Assembly (NCBI GenBank): GCA_015680685.1
Contig: MNCI01016043.1
Coordinates: forward strand, 25,424-60,008
Source: Gnetum montanum
Lineage: Eukaryota; Streptophyta; Gnetopsida; Gnetales; Gnetaceae
DNA: 34,585 nt
Direction: 5' to 3'
Shown here: positions 10,396-20,610 of the stretch, piece after piece
How positions within the stretch are numbered: the stretch's first letter is position 1
Layout: each line of letters opens with the position of its first letter
Made by a program: the position numbers and the translations under genes
Notes under the pieces: model-generated
Seen by the model: the letters and a program-made list of their open reading frames with translations, nothing else
Database searches by the model: none
Told to the model about the DNA's origin: nothing

Positions 10396-12517
10396 TGTTG
10401 ATGCATAAATTTTGAATGCACCAACACCTGGAAAAGAAAACTCATTTTATAAGACTATTGCCTAGGGTGCCTCTCGTATGGATACAAAAACCTAAGAATA
10501 GTCTTAGCTAGAGAGGGCTATGTGGCCTTTTGAGAATAGTAAACTAAAAAAAGAAATTTAATTAAAATGCATTGGAATTTAAAATAAGTGACTATCTAAA
10601 ACAATAGGGAACTACAAAAATTAAATTTTTCCTGGTCCCGCTACTATTGCAGTTCATGCCACTGATCCATTATAGATGCTGCTACAGCCAACACTACTCG
10701 TAGCTACCAGAAGAGGGAAAGAGAAGAAGTTGGATCCCATGCCATTGAGAGAGACTTCCTACTAACATCGTCTACTACTATGGATGAAGAGAAAGAAAAA
10801 TAAAGTAGAAAGGCTACCAAAAGAAGAGACTACCTGGTTAAGGACTACTATATTGAGTCACTTGCTATATGTTGCTGTGCACACCCAAAACAACTATCCC
10901 ACATGCCATCCAAAAGGAAAAAGGGGAGAGAGAGAGAGAGAGAGAGTACTATCTACGTGGTTGAATACTACCACCTACCCACTGTGAGATGTTGTGCCAA
11001 CCATTGCACACGTCTAGGGCTACTAGTGTTGTTAGTGAGTCCAAGAGCCACCATCGATGCCATGCATAGCTAAGACAATTTATGCCTCTACCTACCATGC
11101 ATTACCTGCATGCTACCTACTCCTATTGATGCTTTCAAGCCTACCAAGCACTACTGTGAAAGAGGGATTCCACTGTCTACACCATCATGAAAGGGAAGGG
11201 GTGCATTGTTAGCATTGCTATGAGAGAGGAGGGAACAACAAGGCTACAACAGTCCACCTATCACTGTTACTACGCCATGTGGAGTAGAAATACAAGAGGC
11301 TCATGATCCTCCTGCCATCACCAAGGCCTACTGGAGTCCTGTGCCTCACATGCCACATAGTCTGATAGAACACAAAGGTTGAGAGATGTGTCGCATGTTT
11401 GCAGGAATGCCTAGGCCCAAAGATGCACTATGCTATCTAAAAAGAAGAAAGAAACTAGGCCCCCCTCCAAAAAACCATCCCACCATTCAATTTGGCTATT
11501 TCTATCTTTAATAGCTATTGCCTAGTAACTATTTCCATTGCTAGTGTAACTATCTCCATCATCTTGCTATGTTAGTTACTATAGCCCCACATTCTATCAT
11601 GCATAACTCCCACCACATTATGCTAATGTAACACCTGGATTATGTATTTTCTTATAAATGTCTTCCATTTCATTCTTTCTGATAATTCTCAAGGATGTAT
11701 TAGTCTACTTTTCAGACTTACAAACTAATACAAGTTATAACAATCATATTTCGTTAGTCTTCAACAATTCATGACATCTTATAAATTGTTATTTAATTTC
11801 TTGGCTAGTTAATAATGAATAGTTTGGCTGTTTTTTTTTTGTTATTGGTGCAAGCATATTATAGTTAATAAGGGTAGTATGTCAATCTAGAACTCATAGC
11901 AAATTTCACTATTTTAGTTTTCACGTTCTAGATAACTACCACATACTATAAAACAAAACGTTTCCATCTTGTAATACTTCATTTATTCTTGTGAAAAAAC
12001 ATGTTACAAACCTTTAAAAATTAAAGAAATATGTAGCCTATGATTAAAAGGTTTAAAATGATGGTAAGGTGAAGGTCTAGGTTTCTATTCCAAAAAATGA
12101 TGGAAAATTTAGCCCCATCGAATTGTTAAAATATCAACACCCATAGAAAAAAATTCTATACCTTACCAATGTGAAAACTTTTAATTTATTACAAAAAAAG
12201 TTAGAGTGGATGGAGCACCAACTCTTAAAAAGAAACATTGCTATCGTTGCCAATGATATGATCCCTAGGACAAGATGACCTTCACCATGATTTATGAAAT
12301 TCCATTCTTATTTCAAGGCATATATTTTAATCCTATAATTTATTAGTTTTCAAACAAGTAGCTATTGATGTGTACAAAAGAAAGAGATAAATACTTTTAT
12401 TGAAGAATAAATGCCTATTGGTAAGGATAGCAAACTAATAGAACTTCTAATTTTCATAGTATTCGAACTTATTTAAACATGGCCCCGTGCCTACCATGGG
12501 CGAGGTTGACATCAACA
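10396..12517 (-). repeat. Element R 5' LTR (right copy, complete)
   Basis: 2122 bp with perfect short inverted termini TGTTGATG at 10396 and CATCAACA at 12510-12517. It is collinear with the left copy from about 10470 onward. By eye identity is high over most blocks but with many small differences, so the insertion is old. It contains a GA microsatellite at 10925-10948 that is much shorter in the left copy. The flank right of the LTR reads CATTT. Confidence 0.85.
10925..10948. repeat. (GA)n microsatellite
   Basis: About 12 GA dinucleotides inside the right LTR of element R; the left copy at 1189-1199 has only about 5. Confidence 0.9.
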
Positions 12518-13362
12518 CATTTATGTACATGTGCCATGAAAGTAATAAGTCAAACCAACCTTATTAAGAGCTTGAAAGTGGGCTCAAAATCTAGCTCATG
12601 AATGCATTGACTCTGAAAGAAAACCATCCAAGATGAAAAGTTGGGAAATATATTAGGTTGGGGCATTTTGAGAATTGGCTAAAAACTCACTAATCGTGTT
12701 GATTCTTGTCCAAAATCAAGAAAAAACACCTTCAAAAGTAGTGATTTTTTAACTTTAAAAAAAGGTTTTAGAAAAATACAGACTGACTAAACTCATATCA
12801 ACAAAATTGGGTTCTAAACTGGCAATGACTGGTAGGATTGAAAAAATACTTATTAAGAAGGGGCAATTTCTATAGTTCCACATAGGTTGGGAATGGAGAC
12901 TAGCTTTCCTTTGGTTATCTTGCACTCTGTCATGCGAGGTTATCCTAAGACTTAAAAGAATTGTATAGATCTTATGTGTGAGACATAATTAGGGCTAACC
13001 TATAGGTAATTTGACATTTCAAGTGACCTATACTTGTTTTTTTTGTTAAAGAAATTAGAGTACATCTCATCAAGAATGATACATTGATTTTGTGATGTTA
13101 AACCTAGCTTTTCATTCCTATTATACTTAGCATTTGGCTCTTTTCACACTAGTATTTCCTCTATTCCTTCTTCTTTTGTTTCAATGCACCTCTGTTCTGA
13201 CAAATTTGGTCTCTTCTCTGCTTTGTTCTATTGATGTACTTGTTTCTAGAAATTTCCTATTAGTACCTCGTTCTCTAACAAAATTTGATTTCCTCTCTAC
13301 ATTGTTCTACTTGTTTCAAGTGATTTCTTGTTAGTGCCCATTGTATTTCTAGTGTCTTCCCC
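12518..13362. other. Non-retroelement spacer upstream of a small gene remnant
   Basis: No transposon domain or LTR homology seen. From about 13130 the plus strand becomes rich in pyrimidine (TTC/CTT) runs, as is common upstream of plant promoters, ending at the TATA box at 13363. An apparent open frame at 13134-13334 is a by-product of that bias. Confidence 0.4.
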
Positions 13363-13369
13363 TATAAAT
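13363..13369 (+). promoter_or_regulatory. TATA box of the small gene remnant
   Basis: CCCTATAAATGCTTGGC lies 120 bp before the first ATG of the 13484-13780 frame. A TC-rich stretch and a CAACAACAAC leader follow, typical of a plant core promoter and 5' leader. Confidence 0.5.
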
Positions 13370-13483
13370 GCTTGGCTACACTTTCTTTCTCTGCTTCTTG
13401 TTGGGTCTTTTGCTTAAAAACATTAACCAATAACAACAACTAGAAAAAAATAAATAAATAAAATATGCAAAAATACCCAAGTC

Positions 13484-13780
13484 ATGGCAACAATTAGGGC
13501 TTCACTCAAATAGGCTAAGAATTGTATGAAGGGGTCTTTTACTTTGGTAGGCTTTTTCATGTTGTTGATAATGGTGGCATTGGTAGTATTCATTTATGGT
13601 ACTTCATCAAGTTCAACTAAAAAATGTAAGAAGAGGAAGATGACCTAATCTGGTTGGATTGATGAAACTACCAAGGGAGGCTATGATGCTAGTGGAGGAA
13701 ATTGTACTATTGGAGAAGGATGTGGTGGAGGTGGAGGTGGAGGAGGAGGTGGTGGTGGTGACAATGACATTAGAGGATGA
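13484..13780 (+). pseudogene. Small one-helix, glycine-rich protein gene (two in-frame stops)
   Basis: One frame of 98 codons runs from ATG 13484 to TGA 13780. In-frame stops at 13511 (TAG) and 13646 (TAA) could each come from a Gln codon by one C-to-T change. It reads a short basic N-terminus (MATIRASLK), a second ATG at 13526, then a strong hydrophobic helix (LVGFFMLLIMVALVVFIYG). A Ser/Lys/Arg stretch (KKCKKRK) follows, then SGWIDETTKGGYDASGGN and a Cys-flanked run of 11 Gly ending GDNDIRG. Hydrophobic helix plus basic cytosolic-type flank suggests a membrane-anchored protein. I do not recognise the family. A TATA box and leader sit upstream, and no retroelement homology surrounds it. It could be the 3'-most surviving host gene between two element blocks, or a chance frame over a GGT/GGA microsatellite. 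The helix makes chance less likely. Confidence 0.45.
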
Positions 13781-14227
13781 TGTTGAGATTCAATTATCTA
13801 TTCATTCTATGCTTGCACTAGAACCTGTAATAGCAAATCTTCTAGTATCCTTGATATGCTGTAATATGAGCTAAGATGTTGTATTTCTATTATGAGACCA
13901 TGTTCAAAAGGTTTGGAAATTAGTTGTTTAAAAATTAATTATGTTACTTAAGTAAGTTAGTCGATTATATGTTAGGCATGTTGATGAATTATTGCCATAA
14001 ATTTTAATATATTTAATATCTAAAAATTATTAAATAATATTTCATTTTTAATATCATTTAATTATTTTTATTATTAAGGTTATCTTTGGCTCCATTTTTA
14101 AACACTACTATGAGTTGATGTAGTAAATGAGTATCATACTTTGGTGATTTAGCTTTGTATATGCATGGAAATGAAAAACTACTACATCTTTGCATACAAG
14201 CGAGAGCCTGTAGATGATTTATTATGG
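13781..14227. other. Spacer between small gene remnant and LTR L2
   Basis: AT-rich, with nothing recognisable. It may hold the 3' end of the small gene and the outer U3 of L2, whose start I cannot fix. Confidence 0.35.
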
Positions 14228-14311
14228 ATCTATGATGAGTCATGATTTGACTCTATATCAAGCCCCTAGATGCATTATTGAATATCCGATATCGAGGGGT
14301 ATGGGCCAACC

Positions 14312-14319
14312 TATAAATA
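14312..14319 (+). promoter_or_regulatory. TATA box of LTR L2
   Basis: CCTATAAATATAG about 18 bp after the GATATC at 14289-14294; the same layout occurs in L3 and L4. Confidence 0.55.
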
Positions 14320-14657
14320 TAGTGCTTGGGCACATGATTTGGAAAATAGTTTTGCATTAGTTTTTCATAGTTTTGTCAATAAAGTAGTTGAACTCTTGCA
14401 GTTTTATTCTCTAATCTTAAAAAATATTCAATGAGTACCCACAAAGTGGATCTGAGTCAATTGTATGGAGTCTTATTTGAGTGGCAATGTAGTTGGACAT
14501 ATTCCATGAATGACAATAAAATTGAGATTGATTCTTATCCATTACAGCATTTGACTTAGATGAGACTTACTTTTCATGTACTTAGTTAATATTTACATTT
14601 CCATGCATGCTAATTAATTAGGCACATAAGTATGATTTCTTCGAGCATGCATATGAC

Positions 14658-14703
14658 TTTTGGTAATCCTAGCAACACTTCATGTTTGGTAACCTAGCAG
14701 TGT
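14658..14703 (+). repeat. Paired TTGGTAAYCCTAGCA repeat in L2
   Basis: TTTTGGTAATCCTAGCAAC (14658) and TGTTTGGTAACCTAGCAG (14683) are 25 bp apart. Both are followed by the conserved TTCAAGATGTG block. Confidence 0.75.
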
Positions 14704-15047
14704 TATATGTGTTCAAGATGTGCATAAGAAGTGGGATCAAATACTTATGTTAGGGTAGTTGGGTATTAATTAGAAATTAGATTAGTTGAATTAATAATAA
14801 ATTGAGTTTCAATGTATTATTAATTGTAGAACAATAAAATATAAAATAATAAAAATCATATGCATCACTCTAGACTAAACCATACATGACAAAGCTACCA
14901 CTAGTTCAAGTGGGATGATAGTGCACTATGATCAAGGCATAGTGATCTAGATTCCACAACTAGTCCCATCCATGGAATTTGACCAGATCATATGTGAACA
15001 CTTGTGATTCGTATGGTTGGATGTAGGGGTACCTCACCTCTCATCAT

Positions 15048-15066
15048 TGGCGTTGTTTCCAAGGAT
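15048..15066 (+). promoter_or_regulatory. Primer binding site of L2 (tRNA-Asp type)
   Basis: TGGCGTTGTTTCCAAGGAT compared with the canonical plant tRNA-Asp complement TGGCGCCGTTGCCGGGGAT matches 14 of 19. Four of the five differences are C-to-T or G-to-A. tRNA-Asp priming is typical of Athila-type elements. Confidence 0.65.
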
Positions 15067-15176
15067 GGTGCTAGTTATCTAGATTAGTTATATTATACAT
15101 AATTGCTATAAAGGTATTAATGATCGATCTCTTAGAAAACATTAATATTTTAAATCACACATTATCAGAAAAAACC

Positions 15177-17262
15177 ATGTCTTCTTCACATAGGGCCAAT
15201 AATGCATCATATGATGAAAGAACTCATAGGAGAAGTGATAGGATCTACACTAAAAAAAATTGGAATGAACAATCTCAAATAAGTGTTTTCTATGCTCATT
15301 TAGATACTTACTACACTCAATGGCTATATTCAATTGGTACAAAAAATCCTAGAGGAGATGAAGCAAGTCCTAGATCAAGGAGGACCTCAAGGCCTTGGAC
15401 CTCCTCTAAACCTAACCAAGATAAATCAAGGGCACATGGGGAGAACTATAGAAGCCATGGTGATTCTCCTAGTTTCTCATCTTACTCTTCCTTCTCAACA
15501 TCTAGTTTTGACGAAGATGAATGTAGGTATAGAGATGGATCTTCACTAAGGAGTCAAGACAAAGATAGAAATCAAACCCAAGGGTGAAATCAAAGACATT
15601 ACACTGAGCATAGACAAGATCATCATAATCAAATGAATAGAAATATAAATTTTCATCACAACATGTTTAATGACAATGAACCCTTGTTAGCCACTAAGAG
15701 CATGGTGTAGATCACAGAGGTAGTGAGGATACCTCATAGGCATCGCAGGGACAGTTTCTTACCCAAGATTGATATAAACAATATTTCTAAATTTTTAGGA
15801 GGCTACAACTTAGATCCACAACATCATATACAAGCCTTTTATGATGCTTATGCCTCCTACAACATTGAGAATGGATGGAAAAAGCTTAAGCTCTTTCCTA
15901 GGATACTAATCAATGAAGCAAAAAGTTGGTATAGATCATTCGAACCAAGTTCCATTCACTAATGGTCCATAATGCTAGAACTTTTCAATGAAAAATACCA
16001 AACCTATGTGAGGGTGTCTAACTTGAGACAAATCCAAGAATGGAAGAAAGAAAATCATGAACCCTTGGATGTGGCCTTCAATAGATACTATTTGCTACTA
16101 CATAGATGCATAGGCCATGGTTTCTTTGAGGAAAGGAAACTTTTCCACATCATATATGGTCTTCATAATGAAATAAGGGAGACCCTTGGGATCTATGATC
16201 TAGGCCAATCATATGAGATATGAACCCATCATATCTAAAAGTTGATCGAGCATGTGTAAAAAGAAGAAAGAGAGTTATGAAAATGGGAGAATGTATGGGA
16301 AAAAAAAATAGGATTAAACTCTTCAAAATAAAAGGTTTCATATTTATTATGAGGAAAAATAGATAGCTCTCAATGAGATGATTTTACAACCAACCTTGTC
16401 AATAAAAAATTTTATTAATGAGCTTGAAGCAAAGCTAGGGAAGTTGCTAGAAGGGGTGAATGACAAAGTTAAAAGTTGCATAGAAACCATAGAGGAGATA
16501 GTGACACAAAACAAATCAAGTGATCACAACAAAAGGAGGAAGAAGAACCAAGAAATAACTAGGAACACTTATCAACAAATAGGAAAAATGGTTGAAGAAA
16601 GTGAGGCTATAGATTCAACCACAGATGAAGATAATGGATTTGACATTTGCATATATTACCATTTGAAGGACCATTGCTTGATCTTGTTTCATCTACATAA
16701 GAGTTGGGTAGGGGCATTAAATTTGAAGTTTGTACAGAAATACATGCCTAGGAGATTTCCTCTTTCATGCAATAATTTTAGACAACCACAAAACCAACCG
16801 TACTATCTTGGGGGGACTTATTACCAGCCTCAACACTAGCATCAACTACAGTGTCAACATCACAATTGTGGGGGAGGCCACCACCAAACCAGCTCTATCC
16901 TTCCTACCAACCAAACCCACATAGATATTATGTTCAACACCTTATTTCACCAACTAGTTTTACTTCCTCTACTTCAAATCACTACTACCACTCTCCTAAA
17001 TTTCATTATCCTACAACATCTTATACGAGATCACCACATCACACCTCTCACCCTATATCATATCCTCAATATTTTCATACTCAACTTCACCATATGTCAC
17101 CCCCAACAACATAGGAAGGTTTAGCATCACAACATCAACGAGAGAATGCCACTTGTGCTATGAACATACAGGTAAATTATAATACTAGTAGATCTTAACT
17201 ACAACATTGGAAGCATCCCTTCTGGAGGAAAGGTTGTAAGCTAAGGAAAAAGACTCATGGAC
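15177..17262 (+). pseudogene. B1 gag of an Athila-like unit (broken; pol missing)
   Basis: Start at ATG 15177 (MSSSHRANN), the position homologous to ATG 18236 in B2 and 32786 in B3. After a Ser/Arg-rich N-terminus comes the capsid-like core: GGYNLDPQHHIQAFYDAY (about 15801), then LKLFPRILINEAKSWYRSF with the conserved Trp-Tyr intact (TGG 15927). MLELFNEKYQTY and NHEPLDVAFNRYYLLLHRC follow. A frameshift falls between 16223 and 16378 and another near 16845. A degenerate knuckle (CIYYHLKDHC near 16648) and a Pro/Tyr/His-rich tail to about 17110 match the B2 tail. The reading then stops and the truncated LTR L3 follows, so this unit has no protease or pol at all. Confidence 0.8.
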
Positions 17263-17295
17263 CTACTACATCACCTAAACTAGCTTATGAACCAT

Positions 17296-17329
17296 GATAT
17301 CAAGACCATGATATCAGGTCCACAATATT
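17296..17329 (+). repeat. 14-bp periodic GATATC array in L3
   Basis: GATATC at 17296 and 17310 and AATATT at 17324, steps of exactly 14 bp. The first two lie in CATGATATCA palindromes. L4 has the same 14-bp step at 31857, 31871 and 31885. Confidence 0.8.
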
Positions 17330-17381
17330 GGAGTGAACCATGCAATGTTGGATACCCGATAACAAGACTTGTCCCCTTGCC

Positions 17382-17390
17382 TATAAATAA
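17382..17390 (+). promoter_or_regulatory. TATA box of LTR L3
   Basis: GCCTATAAATAAGAGGG, 53 bp after the last unit of the GATATC array, in the same place as TATAAACAAGAGG in L4. Confidence 0.6.
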
Positions 17391-17715
17391 GAGGGAAGTG
17401 CCCTTGGTTTGGCAATAGATAGTTAGTCCTTAGAGAAACTCTTGCCTTTTCTCCCTCCTAGAGTAAGAATTATTTCTGCGTTCCTATACTAGGAGTCATA
17501 AAGTGAATGGATCTTTATTCGAGCATTGTGTACCTAAGCATACCTTGTGTACAGCAATAAAGACGAACTTTATGATAAACCTTGTAGCATCCAGAATAGA
17601 TTAATTAGTATTAATTGATGTTATTAAATGCTTTTATAGTTAATTAATGTCTTCTCTCACCCTACAACTCTCTTAAGTAAATACACTCAGTATGACCCCT
17701 TCGAGAATGTGTGTA

Positions 17716-17763
17716 ACACTTGGTAATCCAGTAACAATTAGCATTTGGTAATCCCAATAGTGT
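17716..17763 (+). repeat. Paired TTGGTAATCC repeat in L3
   Basis: ACACTTGGTAATCCAGTAAC (17716) and CATTTGGTAATCCCAATAG (17742), 26 bp apart, followed by the conserved GGTTCAGGATGTGTA block. Confidence 0.8.
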
Positions 17764-18105
17764 TGCACTGGTTCAGGATGTGTATGGCAAGTGGGAATGG
17801 ATATTGGTGTTAGAATTAGTTAGAACCTAGTTAATGAATAGTTAAATTAAATTAGTTACTTAGTCATTTCTCTCCCTCCTTACTAGCATAGGATATAAAA
17901 CATAAAAGCTATAAAAATCATATGCCTCAAGCTTACTTAACCATACAATCATGACATACAAGTAAGTTTGGAGAGATAACGATTAACCAACCCATTCTTG
18001 TTCTGCAAAGGTGCATAAGCACTTATTCCTTGGAATTCAATTGGATCATGCGTGAAACACTCGTATTTGTATGGTTGAGCATAGGGATACCTCATTGCTC
18101 ATCAT

Positions 18106-18123
18106 TGATGCTGTTGTCAGGGA
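18106..18123 (+). promoter_or_regulatory. Primer binding site of L3 (tRNA-Asp type)
   Basis: TGATGCTGTTGTCAGGGA matches the tRNA-Asp complement TGGCGCCGTTGCCGGGGA at 13 of 18. All five differences are transitions (C-to-T or G-to-A). Confidence 0.7.
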
Positions 18124-18235
18124 CTTAGTTGTTTGTGTGCTAATTAGAACTTAGGAAATAATTCACATCGTTGGAATGAACCCTTAGGGTTGGTTGAGAA
18201 AAGAAAATAATACATTTCACACTAAATAAATAATT

Positions 18236-20600
18236 ATGTCTCCTTCATACAAAATCACTTCACCACCTAGGTCTAAGATAGGAAACAATCAATGACGTAA
18301 TGCACATGACGATGATCTACTAGTCCCTTAACAATTTCATGTGGTATATATTCATCCCGATGAGTATATACCAAACTTCACCTTTATCCTCCATCAAGAT
18401 GAACAACTACATTTACAAGAATTAGAAGGTAACATAGTGTTACCTCTCGATTGTTTAGTCCCAAGCATGCTTCTTCATGCTCTCTCACAAATTGGCATGC
18501 TACACTTACACGCAGAATACATGGTGCAAGACCATCACTTAAGGTAATACTGTACCAACCCTAAACAACGTCAAAGGAACTTACAACAAGAGAGACATCA
18601 TAAGTCCTTAAAGGGTAAGTGGTCCTAGGATGCTCCACATGTCTTAAGTAAAAATAAGAATGGTGAACTTGCCGTAGGAGGTTTTCCACGAAATGATGTT
18701 CCTCCCCTTGACCTTCATAAAGGGGTTGTGTATCAAAACCTTCACTTCACTATTCATAACCCAAGTTCTAATACCCACAAGCACAAAGGATCCAAAAAAG
18801 GAACACAGACACACGATAAAGATGGACATTCTGATTGAAATCACGATCAAGGTAGAGACCATTAAAGAGAAGGTAGCAGACACCATCCTGGTGACGGTTC
18901 TCCTTCTTCTTCACCTTCATCATCTCCTTCGCTCTCTTCTTCAGTATCCAGATGCAATCATAGAAAAAATTATTGTGAGGATAAAGGTACACAAAGTGGA
19001 AGTCATAAACAAAATAGCCAAGAAAGGAGTCTAGGGAATCACAACATAGAAGAAGGAAGAGTAGAGAACAACGTAGGCATCATAGATGCCATGGATGAGA
19101 CGATCATGATGAACCCCTACTCACTACTCAAAGTATGTTAGACATAACTAAGGTTGTGAGAGTTCCAGCAACGCAGCAAAAGGATAGTAGGATCAAGAGA
19201 TTAGATATGAACAACATCCCACGATTCGAAGGAGGATACAACGCTGATCCTCAAAATCACTTACAAGTATTCCATGATGCGTGTGACTTGCAAAACATAG
19301 AAAGTGAATGTCAAAAACTTAAGTTGTTCCCATGGATACTAGTTAAAGAAGTGGAAAGCTAGTATTGGTCCTTAGAACTAGAATCCATTTGTAGGTGGAG
19401 TACTATGTTAGAAGTGTTCAACAACAAGTACCAAATGTACTCCCAAGTTTCTACCTTGCGAAAGAAAATCCAAGGATGGAAATGAGGAAATGAACCCTTG
19501 GATGCTACCATGGATCAATACTATATATTGCTACATCGTTGTCCTGGCCATGGTTATTCATAAAGGGATCAAATTCACCATCTTGTGGATGGGCTTAAGC
19601 ATGAAACGAGAAGAACCCTTGGAACTTATGCCCAAGGAAGACTATCCAAGCTTAGGTCCCATCAAATTCAAAGACTACTGGAGCAAGTTGCTCAGGAAGA
19701 AGGTGAGCTATGGAAAAGAGAAAGTGTAGAAGAGTATAATAGAGATCCTTCCCTATGGAAGAGGGGAGTAAGATTTTATGAGGATGAAGAAGAGTCACCA
19801 CTCGAAGAGATGGTGAATAGGAAAATGTTTCCTATCTAAAAGTTGACATCAGAAGTATTAGCAAATGTAGACCAAATGTGGGACTCCCTAGATAATAGGT
19901 TTCAAACTATTCTCAAAATAGTAGAGGAGTTGAGAGAGTGAGGTAGTGATCACAAAAAAGGAAAAAAGAGGGAAGAAAAATATGCATGTAGCAAAGGTAA
20001 GGGCAAAGTTGCCATCATCAAAGAGCTTGTGGATTCAGATACAGACAATGATAGTGGATGCGAGATATGTTAATATGACCATCCTAAAGGATGTTTCCCT
20101 GTAATCTCACATCTGTAAGAGTCTGGGGTGCATGCACTCAACTCCAAATTAAAAAAATGGTAAATACCCCAAAGGTTACCTTATTCCCAAGGTAACCCAA
20201 GATAGTTCTACCAACCCTTAACGTATTACCCAAGTGGAACTCCACCACAATTGATTGAGAAATATAAATAGTGGTAGCATCCACAATCTTGGGGAATGCC
20301 ACCACCAAGCTAACAATATCCTTACTGGAAACCTGACCCATATGGATATTATGTGTAGCACCTAATCTCTCAACATGAATCTACTGGTCATGTTACTCCT
20401 CAACATCACTACCAAGCCCACGAGTACTATAGGACTCCCTCTCCTAGGGGTGATATTCCATAGGCATATCATCCTTCTCATCCGGCCACATCTCTTCCAC
20501 CAATAGCTCCATTACCACCTGCTTTAGCTATGCAAGGTAAACTTCCTGCCTAGCTACAACAACATAATGCCACAAGGGCTGTTAACTCTACTATTGGTTC
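18236..20600 (+). pseudogene. B2 gag of an Athila-like unit (broken)
   Basis: Start ATG 18236 (MSPSYKITSPPRS), 113 bp after the primer site. The N-terminal part carries VVYIHPDEYIPNFTFILHQ and then a His/Asp/Gly/Ser-rich stretch (18770-18950). The capsid-like core begins at RLDMNNIPRFEGGYNADP (19201). The conserved Trp-Tyr pair is disrupted: TGG is TAG at 19360-19362, whereas B1 and B3 keep TGG. Further blocks are EPLDATMDQYYILLHRC and VDGLKHETRRTLGTYAQG, the latter in another frame. RESVEEYNRDPSLWKRGVRF and VDQMWDSLDNRFQTILK follow. A knuckle remnant CEIC-stop-YDHPKGC lies at 20059-20094. A Pro/Tyr-rich tail (SWGMPPPS, PDPYGYYV) reaches about 20560. Gag shells reverse-transcribing particles; this copy has many stops. 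Confidence 0.8.
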
Positions 20601-20610
20601 TGACAATCGC

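Larger units (their letters stand above)
719..12517 (-). mobile_element. Element R: degenerate Tat-like Ty3/gypsy retrotransposon
   Basis: Long LTRs (right copy 10396-12517, left copy about 719-2773) flank a minus-strand internal region. From 5' to 3' it holds a primer site (10389-10371), gag (9762-9229), a zinc-knuckle remnant plus protease (8904-8035), an RNase H (7570-7145), RT with a connected RNase H (6720-5450) and integrase (5210-4130). All reading frames are broken by stops and frameshifts, so it is dead. The right LTR has clean termini TGTTGATG...CATCAACA. The left LTR has lost its outer 75 bp or so where it meets L1, so no target duplication can be tested. The Tat assignment rests on the extra RNase H and on a primer site like that of element A. 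Confidence 0.8.
14228..15046 (+). mobile_element. L2: Athila-like LTR, 5' of gag B1
   Basis: The end is set by CTCATCA just before a tRNA-Asp-like primer site. Parts in order: GATATC-type motifs (14281, 14289), TATAAATA (14312-14319), an AATAAA-bearing R region, the paired TTGGTAAYCC repeats (14658-14703), then TATGGTTGGATG..ACCTCAC near the end. The last part matches the ends of L3 and L4. It is clearly more diverged from L3 and L4 than they are from each other. The 5' border is approximate. Confidence 0.65.
17288..18104 (+). mobile_element. L3: 5'-truncated Athila-like LTR before unit B2
   Basis: It is collinear with L4 from the TATA-proximal GATATC array to the LTR end (CTCATCA, 18104). 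It shares GTCATAAAGTGAATGGATCT, AACTTTATGATAAACCTT and CATACCTCAAGCTTACTTAA-like blocks. It has only about 95 bp upstream of the TATA box, against about 800 bp in L4, so most of U3 is absent. The left edge abuts the tail of gag B1 at about 17262-17288. No target duplication was found at that junction. Confidence 0.75.

Noticed and set aside
13659-13874. Val/Glu-rich open frame of 71 codons over the GGT/GGA run.
   Set aside because: It is the shifted reading of the Gly-run frame 13484-13780, which has the TATA box, leader and hydrophobic helix.
15048-15066. Primer sites considered as tRNA gene fragments.
   Set aside because: Only the 3'-end complement is present, immediately after an LTR end; no tRNA arms or promoter boxes nearby.
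14228-18104. L2 and L3 as the matched LTR pair of one short gag-only element.
   Set aside because: L3 is much closer to L4 than to L2, especially from the TATA box through R, and L3 lacks U3 length; the pair would have been identical at insertion.
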